Source: Liolophura sinensis (lineage: Eukaryota; Mollusca; Polyplacophora; Chitonida; Chitonidae). Taken from it: a stretch of DNA of 64,000 nt. The stretch lies in contig NC_088300.1 in the NCBI RefSeq assembly GCF_032854445.1, forward strand, positions 45,749,682 through 45,813,681, given 5' to 3'. This document shows, one piece after another, positions 10,401 through 20,551 of this stretch. Every line of letters starts with the position of its first letter. Position 1 is the stretch's first letter. The position numbers and the translations under genes are program-made. A model generated the notes under the pieces. That model worked only from the letters and a program-made list of their open reading frames with translations. It was not told where the DNA came from and did no database searches.

Positions 10401-12246
10401 TAATCAAAGATAAACGTCGAAAGCTCACCTTGCCGTGGGTAAGTACACTCACAAAATTCTAACATTGCCATGAATATGTTTCTAGAGCATTTACTGTGAA
10501 ACTCTAACAAAGATGTGTACATCTAAAACATCGACTGAATTACATTTGGTAATATGTTGTAATCGATTGTGATTTCGTGCTACTGATATACATATTGCCA
10601 TGTATGCCGTATTAAAAACTTTAAATGAAGTTATCTGTTGTCTCCTATTGGTCTGAATTTTTTTTCTGATTTTTGAGGAGACTTCTGTTTCTTTGTGACG
10701 AGTCATTTCTATGTGATGGGTATAGAAAGTGCACATGGGCTATGGTTAAAGTTGATAAGCCTAATTAGTAATACTGATGCCTTCGTGAATCTTCAGGCTG
10801 CATATCGCCTTCAAAAAACATTCCAGGATGTGACAAGCTTAACCTTCCGTAGTTATCAGAATTAATATATTAAAACCATTGTTTTCGTTGGTAATATTGT
10901 TACAGAAGAAGGATCGGGTAACTCTGGAGATATCGACCCGTGACACTGGCAATGGCAGCGCCACCCAGGTCTACCGGGACACTAACCCCGACCGACTCAC
11001 TTCAGTGTATGACCCAGTAGACTCTGGCAGCCGCAGACCCAAACAGAACGGCTCTACGGAGAGAATGCCCACAAACGACCTGGCGGAAGTTCACCCGAAA
11101 CCCACACACCTGGCCGAGCCCGATACTGATCACGTGGCGAACGAGGCATCCCCTAAGATCTCGACACCTTCCGAAGAGGTAGCACCAGGTAAGTGCTAGC
11201 TTAGATATGATGTTTATAACATCGGGCTACGAGATCATCCACACTTGCTGAGATACTAAGTGATGTTAGGTCAGATGACGTTCAAAGAAAATGGCTTCTG
11301 TTTACTGGTACCAAACAGTTAAATAACGGTGCACATCTGTAGACGTCATATCAGGTACTAAATACAAATCATTGGCCATAAGGTCGTTCCAGGTCAATAA
11401 TCGCAAGACCAATCTCCAAATCTTTCAAAAACATGTCACCAAAGAAATAAGAAAGCGTAGAGTAAGAAATTAGGACGGAGTCATGTCAAGAGAATCAACC
11501 AACATGCCGAAAAGACCGCAACGTTAGCATTCCACACCATGTATACACCGCTCCAAACCCTGCCATGGCTAATTGTGAATCACACATTTTCACTTTGACA
11601 TCTTGTCACCAATTTTGAAGGTCGCTTGTGGTCTGAGACTTACAGCCATGGGATAATAAAGGCAGCTCTGAAGTACTAAAAAACTAAAAAGTACTAAAAA
11701 TGTTATATATTACTGAAATATAATGATGAAATTATATTCACTCTTAAAACCAGCCGCCTTCAAACATACACACACACACATGTGAAAATTCTTAAGCACA
11801 TCGTTAAACGAAATACTAACTAAAGTCGCTTTTAACATTGGACAATCGTTCAACGAAAAACTAAACAAAGTTGCTTTTAATGTTGTACACTCGTTGAACG
11901 CAATACTAAATAACGATGCTTTTGGCTATTTCACTTATTAAACGAAAGACTAAATGACGTTATTTCTGACTGTTGCGCAGCTCCTTCTTCCCAGAACACC
12001 GCAGATGAAATGAAGTACATAGACGAGACGGACGACGACATGGAGGCTTCCGCGGCCTCTACCCCGCTCCTGCCCGGCCAGTCTCAGGAGGAAGGAGAAC
12101 GCGGAGATCTGGCCACTCAAGTCCTCAGCACAGTCGACAAGAATCTAAACACTGACTCGGAGACTAAGGCCCCACTGCTAACGGATTCGACTAAAGACAG
12201 TGCTTCTAAGTCCGCAGGTTCCCAGGGAAATCCGCCACCTGTTTAA
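7434..12246 (+). CDS. Mucin-like single-pass membrane protein with Ser-Gly (candidate GAG) sites; 5' exon missing
   Basis: Five exons whose phases close: 7434 (or 7462)-8748, 9505-9584, 10304-10438, 10906-11188 and 11981-12246, giving about 692 residues plus a missing N-terminus. Exon 1 has acidic Ser-Gly clusters (SGSG at about 7508 and near 8225 and 8290; GSGEEGTGAGSGDEDGED near 7570-7615), the context used for glycosaminoglycan attachment in proteoglycans. A Thr/Ser-rich block of 9-residue repeats follows (about 7750-8172), typical of O-glycosylated mucins, then a duplicated 20-residue unit (8361-8480). Exon 3 encodes a membrane helix (YFAVIAAALISAIVFFALGY) followed by a basic stop-transfer KDKRRK. 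Exons 4-5 encode a cytoplasmic tail of about 190 residues, hydrophilic and Ser/Thr/Pro/Glu-rich. The tail lacks the syndecan C-terminal EFYA motif, so this is not a typical syndecan. Family not recognised. The acceptor choice for exon 1 is uncertain. Confidence 0.8.
7750..8172 (+). repeat. 27-bp coding repeat in the mucin-like ectodomain
   Basis: About 14 tandem copies of a unit like GCGTCATCAACGACTGACCG followed by TGAAGCT, encoding ASSTTDREA-type nonapeptides. The unit length is a multiple of three, so the frame is kept. Variants such as SSTTVRSDA and ASTTDLAGG are interspersed. The antisense strand is also open for 251 codons because of the repeat; that frame is treated as a shadow. Confidence 0.88.
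8361..8480 (+). repeat. 60-bp direct duplication in coding sequence
   Basis: Two adjacent 60-bp units encode LNATDIPTLSPELEINEGLE and LNTTDIPTLSPELEISEGLI. Each contains an N-glycosylation sequon (NAT or NTT). The duplication is in frame. Confidence 0.9.
9015..9160 (-). mobile_element. Diverged SINE-like fragment
   Basis: Begins with TTTATTTGTTTATTTGATTG then TTGTTTAACACAATACCCAG, the reverse complement of the tail type found on the SINE-B copies, and contains GGTGGGGGAAACCGG as in reversed SINE-B. The interior is poorly matched, so family membership is tentative. It lies in intron 1 of the mucin-like gene. Confidence 0.5.
9700..9890 (-). mobile_element. SINE-B copy, reversed
   Basis: Reverse complement of SINE-B: TTTGATTGGTGTTTTACCCC, GTACTCAAGAATATTTTATT, then GGTGGGAGGAAACCGGG and GAAACCCACGACCATCCGC, ending in a B-box-like part (GAGCTGGATTTGAACTTAC). 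Inserted in intron 2 of the mucin-like gene. Confidence 0.8.
11330..11480 (-). repeat. Interspersed repeat family C fragment
   Basis: On the minus strand it contains TCTTGCGATTATTGACCTGG followed by AACGACCTTATGG, also found with changes at about 29.65 kb (-), 34.56 kb (+) and 51.35 kb (+). The element type is unknown and termini are not defined. It lies in intron 4 of the mucin-like gene. Confidence 0.5.
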
Positions 12247-13704
12247 ATTCACCAAACCTGAAAAAAAATAGTTTAGGGTATTCGGTCGGAAGGAAATGGG
12301 TTCAGGGAATTGTGGGAAAACATGGATGCCCAGGCACTTGTACCCCGAAGTGCTGGAAGGTGAACCAACTTGTGACATTCCAGATGAAGTGCTAGTTAAT
12401 CAGCGTATATGCATAATTTAGCATCGATGAGTTACATTTGTGGTAAAGACAACTTATTGTCAGTATTACTCGAGCTGTTTAGACTGACGGATTATAATTG
12501 ATGGCAAGATTTTCAGAACGCTGTTCAAGTAGTAAGAAAAGAGATTGGTAGACAATATGGTGTATTATTGACCCATGTGTTGTTTGTCAGCTTCTATAAG
12601 GGTTATATATACACAGAGAGAGGGAGAAAGAGAGAGAGAAAAAAAGGATATGCATGTTTCAGTGGAAGTATTTTTGTTGATTTGAGAGTGTGTGCAGCAG
12701 ATTTTTATTTTATGGTTGTAGATGCACCGTTTACGATTATACCGTGGGCTGAATTTGTCATGCACATTGGCACTATTTTCTAGGGTTGAAACCTCGCAAA
12801 AACATCGTGAGTAAGAGAGGAATATGTTTTGGCTGAGTATTTATGAACTGTCGATTTTCATCGTCCGTGTGCTTCATTTTCTTTTTTATTTTCGCTACTC
12901 TCTTAACATGCTAAATTGTCAACATTGTTAAAATAATACATGTTAAATCCTGTAAAAAAATACGAGGGCCATTATTCTAAAATATGTTACGCACCTATAT
13001 AATAATTGAATGTGTGCAAGTTTTTTAACATTTATAATGTGGAACACATCACTTAATGCGACTTAAAAAATTGACCTTCGCTTGTTCTTTGGCACAGTCG
13101 AGCGCTTTGGACCTTACACAGCAGTCGGGTTGAGTTGAGCTCACTTCAACTCTCGTGTTCGCTGAGCTTTAGATATTCCCGATTGTTCCCCTTATGCAAT
13201 TGAACGGCAATTGATCGGAATACAGAAATGTCAGGGGTAACAAACTCATTTTCAAAGTGGGGGCTACGCGTCAAATTAGGCGACCCCCTCCTTTCCATTC
13301 GTATATAAGTTAAATTAGAATGCCTGAGCACCGCGTAAAACGCTTAATAATTACGTAAATGTATCGTTGTTCGTTGCATAACAGAATGTGTGGAAACATT
13401 TAGCATTAATGCTCAGACGTGAATGATTCATTGTCAGCGCTGTATATTTTATCACTGCATGCTAGTCTTGCCTATGTATCGCATTTCACAAATGTGATGC
13501 TCTCTTAAGGAGTTACACATCCGTTTTGTATTGTCACGCATTGGATGTAAAATTTCATGACTGCATAATGTCACGACGAGTGCCTTATTTTACTCCCCCC
13601 CCCAAAAAAATTATTCCAGAAACGTTTTCAGGTTATATAATATCAGTCAAGAATGGATGTCGGAACTGCTGTACTGTTAATAATCTTACTTGTGTGTAAA
13701 TAAA
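12247..13704 (+). other. Candidate 3' UTR of the mucin-like gene
   Basis: No coding potential after the stop at 12244-12246. The first convincing poly(A) signal, AATAAA, is at 13699-13704 after TGTGTGTAA. If used, the 3' UTR is about 1.45 kb. Other A-rich stretches, for example near 12262, lack a canonical signal. The end is inferred. Confidence 0.4.
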
Positions 13705-15009
13705 CAGAGCTTGAGTTAATATATGTGGAACGGTTTGCTAAGAAAAGGGGGCAATACATGTAGTGTACATGTAAATATGGCAGATATGTAACACTGGACA
13801 AGAACAATGACAGTATACAAAACGTCCACATTTGGTGCAAGGTAACATGATGTCCAGTTGGACTGAAAATTCTCAGTGCTCTTCGCTTTAACGAGCGTAT
13901 CTATAGATTTTCAGATACAAGAGTTGTTACAAGGGAGAGGCTCACAGTTGAAAGGTCCTTTCTCCAACTAATACAGCTGACATCATCATTTCCACCTTAT
14001 TAAACCTATATGTATTTGTTAAGGTTAACCAATAAAATTCGTGAAGTTCTTCCACGTCATTCAAGCTAATTTTATGTATACCGCACAGACGAATTTACAG
14101 CGATATTGGATCTCTTGGTACGTCGTATGCGTTAATTAGAACCATCTGCGCCATAGTTATATGTCATACTGTACAAGTGAACAACCTTGCAGGGACTTAC
14201 TCTCCCTGTCAGTGTATGTGCAGACATTTCTTGTGGGATTATTGACTGTAAGAAATACTTCTACGGAGAAATAAAATTGCCTCGCTAAAGATACTATGTA
14301 ACAAATGTTTTTATTCGCTCTCTCTCTCTCTCTGTTCATTGGTTGATTTTGTTTCCCTGATGTTTGTTGATTTATTTTCTGAGACACCGTGATGGTGTTC
14401 CCTGTAGCAACTGGCTGGTTTTAAATGCCTACATGCTATATGCTTCCTCAGAGGAACGAAATGCACAAGACACAAAACAGGATGGACCACCCAGTCTTAG
14501 TACACAACTACTGAACTGTTAATTGGCCTAACTCAAGGTGATGAAGGCAAAGTACCCACAGTGTGAATTCGAAAACTAGTCAGATTCTAGCAAAGAGGAA
14601 AAATGTTCGTTTGTTTGTTTGATGAAGGTTTAGTCTCGTTTTTAGCGTTATTTAGGCCATGTATCCCGACGGTGTCTTCTTGTAACAGGCCGGATCAAAA
14701 GCAGACATATTTATAGCGTTGTCTCACTGGAACCCAACACCGGAGACACAAGAAACGATTCTCCAACAAGTCAATTTATATTGCCACCAATACTTGGTCA
14801 TTTCATTTTATGTAGAGCATCAAGCGAAGTAATGGCAAGATAACCGATGGTAAACTTTTAGGGTTATGACTTGAAAACATATATTTTTACGTCGGAGGCG
14901 CATAGTAATGTTGGACTTTCTATAATTCTATTAGGAATTTGATTAGCGATCCCATGCACGTCAGGAATACAGATAGTGTCTGCCCAACCGTAATTTCTTG
15001 ATTGTTTTT
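13705..15009. other. Intergenic DNA with a short CT microsatellite
   Basis: A (CT)n run lies at about 14317-14334. The open frame across it (14157-14387, -) and the other short open frames have no support. No gene recognised. Confidence 0.5.
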
Positions 15010-15315
15010 TTTTTTTGACTGGTGCTTTTGGCCGTGTTCAAGAATATTCACAATTGTTGGCAGCTGTGTGAAAAGTTTCTTGGATAAGTTCAGCACTACG
15101 TGAGAGGTTAGAGCAAGGAAATAGGATTGGTTGGCCCCGTGTCAGTATAATGTGGCTGGGTTGGGTGTCATGTCTGGTGTCTTCGGTATGATACTTCAGT
15201 GACGGCAGCACTTTAGTGGCATCGACTAGCCCTGCGACAAGAAGACACAGTATGTGTACAAACACCTAATGACTCTTCGTCGTCAAAATTGTTAAGTACG
15301 ACGTTAAACCCAAAG
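15010..15315 (+). mobile_element. SINE-A copy joined to a reversed SINE-B-like tail
   Basis: 15055-15315 matches the SINE-A body (GTCAGTATAATGTGGCTGGG, GTCATGTCTGGTGTCTTCGG, GACAAGAAGACACAGTATGT, TTGTTAAGTACGACGTTAAA). Immediately upstream, 15010-15048 (TTTTTTTTTGACTGGTGCTT then TTGGCCGTGTTCAAGAATAT) resembles the reversed 3' tail of SINE-B. The SINE-A tRNA-like head is missing at the junction. Confidence 0.7.
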
Positions 15316-17607
15316 CATTTATTCATTCATTCTTGGGTAAGTCTTTCTGTTAAGTACAATTTTATTTCAGGCCGACTGTCAGTTGTGCACAAATATACAC
15401 CAAAAAGTGTCACGTATACTACAGGAACAAGAGCAAAACCTAGCTTTGGAAGGAGTTCCACGAGTCCTTTATTACAGCTTTTTTATTTTGGGATGAAAAG
15501 TACGCTCTTTTACTCACTTGTTCGCCACGATTTGACCCGAATACTGCCAAGGAGCCATAATCATCCATTCGTTGATTCGTTTGTGTACTGGAACGACTAT
15601 TCTGATTGGTAGGCCCTACTCAAGGTTGGCCTCTCCAACAAAGAGATGTTATTTGATTGGCTTGGACGGGTCTGGAGTAGACAAACTACTGTACTAGATC
15701 TGGGGTCATCTTCGTGAGGCGCACTTAGCATTATTATAAAGTAGTCCTTATAGATTAGTGCATTTCGTATCTCTGTTACACACATTGTCATGGCAGTTAA
15801 GGGCTTACCTAGCGAAGTGCACTTCATAAAAACAGGACCTGGTCTAATGGGGCTAGGCCTTGACTTCACCTGTATTTATGTGTTAAGTGATTTGAAACGG
15901 AAACCAAATACATTATAAACAACATGTATCCACCTTGTAAAATTTTCTGAGAGCAAAGGACACGTTTTAATGGTAAAGGAAACTAACTTCTTTAAGGATA
16001 TTTTAAGAAAGTCAAACTTCGCCATCATAGTTTTCACTGATTTACTTTGTCACAAACAGCGGGTTTTACAATCAGTCATCAGCAGGGTTTACAATCAGTT
16101 CTTAGTTGACCCCACAACCAACCAATCATCAACGGTTTTAGCAATCAATTATCAGTATGTTCTACAATGAATCTTGAGCAGGTCTTACAGTCATTTATGT
16201 TTAGACCCAACCATCAGTCATTAGTGGGTCCTACAATCCAACCGAAGAAAGATATTAACAGCCGAAAAACATGACCATAAAAGATATCAGTCACTCTCTT
16301 TATTACTATACCTGTAAGTACAAAGGCAAATAAAGTTTACAGGATATTTGACATATTTAGCAGGCACCATACGTAAGTGCCTTGATTTCGTTGAGATAAT
16401 TTTATTGGGGTCTTCCGCTGTGCTAAAGAATACATCATATATACGACGAGGTTTTATGGATGACCACACATAACACGGACCAATAGAAACCAGAGCCATT
16501 ACGCCGGATATCTCACGTAACGTCAGGCCTCAATGGTCAGCGTATACATTGTGTCAAACAAATTTTTAAAATGGCAAACACAAAGGTGTCTTCAAGCTCA
16601 TGAATAGTGAGCATTGCTTTCAAAGCTTTTTGTATATAGGAACACACGGGAACAGTTACATACATGTAGTTGTCTGTTGATCCATTCACTTTTCTGTCAA
16701 CGAATGCCTAAGGCTTGCTATGCACAGACTACAACTAAGTACATATGGCGCCTTTACATTAAAGTTATACTTTCACCCACCCCCACTATTTTCCTTACGT
16801 AAAAAACTAAACATTTCTAGATTATATTTGATTAACCCAGGCCTGTACGATGCACAAGGCTTCTTGTATTTCGAAGCCCGTACAAACCCTCGTGACACCG
16901 ACGCCATCTATATCTATATACATGTATCTCCATGCTGAGATAAAGGTCTTTGATATCTCCCCGGGCAAAGAAAGCGCAACGGCATTCATCATTATTTCAG
17001 ATCCAGGCTAACCTATTCAGAGAGCTTTTCAACCCACTATAAACCTCACTCCCTGAATGAAGTTGACATGTGAATAAAACTGCAATAATAGTCTAGTCCT
17101 GCACTTATGCTGTCAGTCACATAAACTATGGGTGAGGACATGAGGAGGTTATGTTCCTTTACAACAAACCCTAACACTGTGGGTATAGGGTTATAAAATG
17201 ATTTGTAACTGCACTCCTGCATTATGCTGGTGTCGATCACGTATATGAGGCCACATTGACATTTACTGCACATAAAACAGAAGGGTAAATATATATCTTG
17301 CATCTTACCAAGTAATAAATGCTGTGTCAATGTGATATTCTTACACACGTGCTAGATAAATGGTACCTCAGTCGATCTTGCGCTCTAATAAGGCCTACAT
17401 CTTGTGGCCGCCAGTGTTCATACCCAGATTGATCTCGCCGTACTTGCAAACTGAAGGCATGTGTCATTTCATTCTGTCTTTTCATATACTCACTTTTACA
17501 TAAGACAAGTTTTCACCAAGTCCTTGTGTTATGTATAGTCAACATTACTTCGGTCTTTTCACGAAGGTGTGTTAGACCCTGTTATGAAATAATAACACCC
17601 ACCCTGT
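15316..17607. other. Intergenic DNA, no gene recognised
   Basis: Contains a loose 24-28 bp tandem pattern around 16056-16235 (variants of TTTTACAATCAGTCATCAGC) that is too degenerate for a firm unit. Otherwise AT-rich sequence with only short, unsupported open frames. Confidence 0.45.
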
Positions 17608-17828
17608 CACGTAATAAAATAGCACGCTAGCGCAGCGTAATGACCCAGGAGCCTCTCACCAATGCGATCGCTGTGAGTTCAAGTCCCGTACATGGGAAGG
17701 TCTTTCAGCAGCCTGCGGATGGTCATGGGTTCCCCCCGGGCTGTGCCCGGTTTCCTCCCACCATAATGTCTAAGTGAAATATTCTTGAGTACGGCGTAAA
17801 ACACTAATCAAAAAAATAAAAATAAAAG
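17608..17828 (+). mobile_element. SINE-B copy, 5'-truncated
   Basis: Starts within the tRNA-like head (AGCACGCTAGCGCAGCG), continues through CAGGAGCCTCTCACCAATGC, the B-box-like TGTGAGTTCAAGTCCCG and GGATGGTCATGGGTTCCCCC, and ends AAATATTCTTGAGTACGGCG then TAAAACACTAATCAAAAAAA. The A-box half of the head is lost. Confidence 0.85.
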
Positions 17829-17989
17829 TCACGTAATACAAATTTCTGTGTAATGCAGTATCACCGCACAACGTAATATAAGTTGCTGCGTGATGTAATT
17901 GCACTTTTTGTAACAAAAATCAACCACTAATGTAATTTTTTTTCAAACGGTGTATATATGTATGGTCCTAATACTGACAAATATATAAT

Positions 17990-18165
17990 GCTGCCTCACT
18001 GGCACACCATGCTGTAGACTTCCACCAGACATGACGTCCTTCTCATGCGTTCACAACTTATGGGTAATGGACCAACCAGTGCTTGGTCTAGTGCCCCATC
18101 ATGGTTTGAGCACCAGGCGAGGAAAGCATAATATGATCTGGGGGTTTTATAGATAGGTATGTACT
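17990..18165. repeat. Possible diverged SINE fragment
   Basis: Contains CTGCCTCACTGGCACACCAT and ATGGACCAACCAGTGCTTGG followed by a GAGCACCAGGCGAGGAAAGC-like stretch, reminiscent of reversed SINE-A segments (compare AGGCCAATCAGTCCTCTTTT at 42.05 kb). Weak similarity; may be a related family. Confidence 0.3.
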
Positions 18166-19815
18166 TACGGAAATACTTAACAATCCTTGACTGAGTGGAA
18201 GTATTTAGAGTTCTTGTTGTTCCTTTCTATACTTGTGTCTACGTGAGACTGAATATGGCCGGTGTCTTGAGCTGTAAGGCAGCATTAGAAAGCATCAGCC
18301 CTGCATTATGATCGGCATCATGTATAATGTGTGTTTCTACAATCCTAGTTAAAACATGTGCATTAACTGCTGATCCTGCTCTTTATATGTAGCTATATAA
18401 TTATACAGAAACATATTTTATCTTTCCTGATAAAGTGGAAGAATACAGTGTTTGTACTCATTGGCCCATCATTGGCCCATCACAGCTTAACGGCCTTTAC
18501 GGGCTGACTAACTCAATGGTTGCTGTCAACAGATCACTACACCAATATCAGAAAGCTGCATGTTCGTGTCCAGTTCCAGTTGGTTTTGCCCTGGCTGACA
18601 TTATGTTAAGATGTTTGGTGAAGTAACAGCGCTATCTATAAACAGCCGTCATATATGTGATATATGTTTATCATTACGGCGTAAAACATCATGAAGAGTC
18701 AAATAAATAAAATCAATAATGAAGCATTGGGTGCAGCTTTTCAGTGTCCTTTTCAATACGAATTCTCGGCAAGAAAGGTGAGATGATTCCAGTTATATGC
18801 ATTATATTCGCTCGAGCCTACACACTTACATACCTTTTGCTCTCAGATGGGACTGGTGTGAAACAGTTTATTTTTTCGTTTTTTTAGAATTTTGGGCCAG
18901 CCATCGGTTGAGAGCAGTCACGTGCAGCATGAGAGCTCATACCACACTGCACTCGCGTGATCCCGGCCAAACAGAGCTGTCAGAGTAATTTCAAGTCAGA
19001 GTAATATCAACATGTAGACGAAAACAAACTGTCCGCGATTTCACAATATCATCAAAACAAGTAATGTATGCTATTTTTAGTAGAATACTTACAATTTAGT
19101 ACAAGGCGGAAAGGAGGTACTATTTTAAACTTCAGCTGAACACAGCAGTTTTCAAGAAGATCACAGGTTACCTCGGCCTACCTCTGCTCAGATTACTGGT
19201 TCATTTCTAACCAAGCAGTAACATCGGTGATAGGGCTTACCTGTATCAGACCAGTTTAAATATCCGATACAAATCTCCCTGTCAGCCTCGGATATCCCCC
19301 AACAATAGCTACAACTTACACGTACAACAGGAATTTTTGAACTCGGCCAGTAAGCTGAATATCCACTGCCAAACAGTGATAGAACTCAGTCATTTTACAT
19401 TCATATCTTCTACAAGCTGAACTTTCCCATGTCAGCCTATATGCTGACCTGTACTCACGTCACGCTGTCACTTCATCTCCCGTAGCCTATCCCAACTTCA
19501 TTTTTTTTATCTTTTTTTAGTTCACATGTCAGGCTCGATTGTATATCGACATTTCATTTACTAAGATTGGGTAAATTATTTGATAGGCTGTATAGTAGTC
19601 TACTTGATAACTGGTGAAAGTTATGTGCTGAGGTTACAGAGATTTTAGGTATCAGTATTTAGCACATATTGCCTTTTTCCTTGCCGGGCTCAACCAGTCT
19701 ATCGGAAGGATTTATAAATAGTACCGATGGTCTATGAAAGTTTTACTTTTTGTTTGGTACAACTTGTTGAGTTTGATATTTTGTTGCTGGAAACTGACGG
19801 TATGTGTTAGATGGT

Positions 19816-19910
19816 TTAACCTATGATTGACACCGACAACACAACATTGCATCGAGGCGAAGCCGAGATACAATGTTGTGTTGTCGGTAATCCTTGTCGA
19901 TCATAGGCTA
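19816..19910. repeat. Long imperfect palindrome (hairpin)
   Basis: The left arm TTAACCTATGATTGACACCG then ACAACACAACATTGCATC pairs with the right arm GATACAATGTTGTGTTGTCG then GTAATCC..GATCATAGGCTAA, leaving a short GAGGCGAAGCC loop. Arms are about 40 bp with a few mismatches. It could be a MITE-like element or a transcribed hairpin. No protein context. Confidence 0.8.
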
Positions 19911-20551
19911 ATTTGCACATAGGCCACCCCTGCGTGTACTGCTTCAAATCAGTTTACCCTTAAACGTTCTGAAATTTCACAAATATCGTTTTGTTTGGTA
20001 ATATCATTATAAGTATTCTGTACGTTTTACAGTCATACGTCTGTGAAACATGACTGCAATATACGCTTATTTTCGAAATCAGGATATTTTGTGTTACACC
20101 TTACATTTTTAACGCCGCATTGCACATTGCCGTCACTGTGGTTATGTTAAACCCTAAATGTCTCTAATCCTAACGCTACTCGTAGAAACAAATTTGTAAC
20201 CCAATCCCTGATACTGAATTTTATCCTGTTTCCTGGCGAAAAAACCACATGACCGCGAAGTGTGAAACTTGTAAATTATCCGTGACGAATAGCTGTGACG
20301 TCACGCGGCTTGACCCGCTTGGCTGCATGATCACTGGCCCAGGACCTTCGTTGTTAAACACAGCGTGTCCAACTCTCAAGCTACGAACTGATCGCACCCG
20401 GCTCTAATTATAGCTACCCGGCTGGCGAGCCCCGCTGGCCTTACACCGGTTCTGCTCGTTCAATCTTCATTGGTTTGTTCTGGCTACGTAGACGGCCGGT
20501 CATCGCTGCAGAGCGTTAGCGGATGCGCAGAGCACAGCCTAACTCAGGGAG

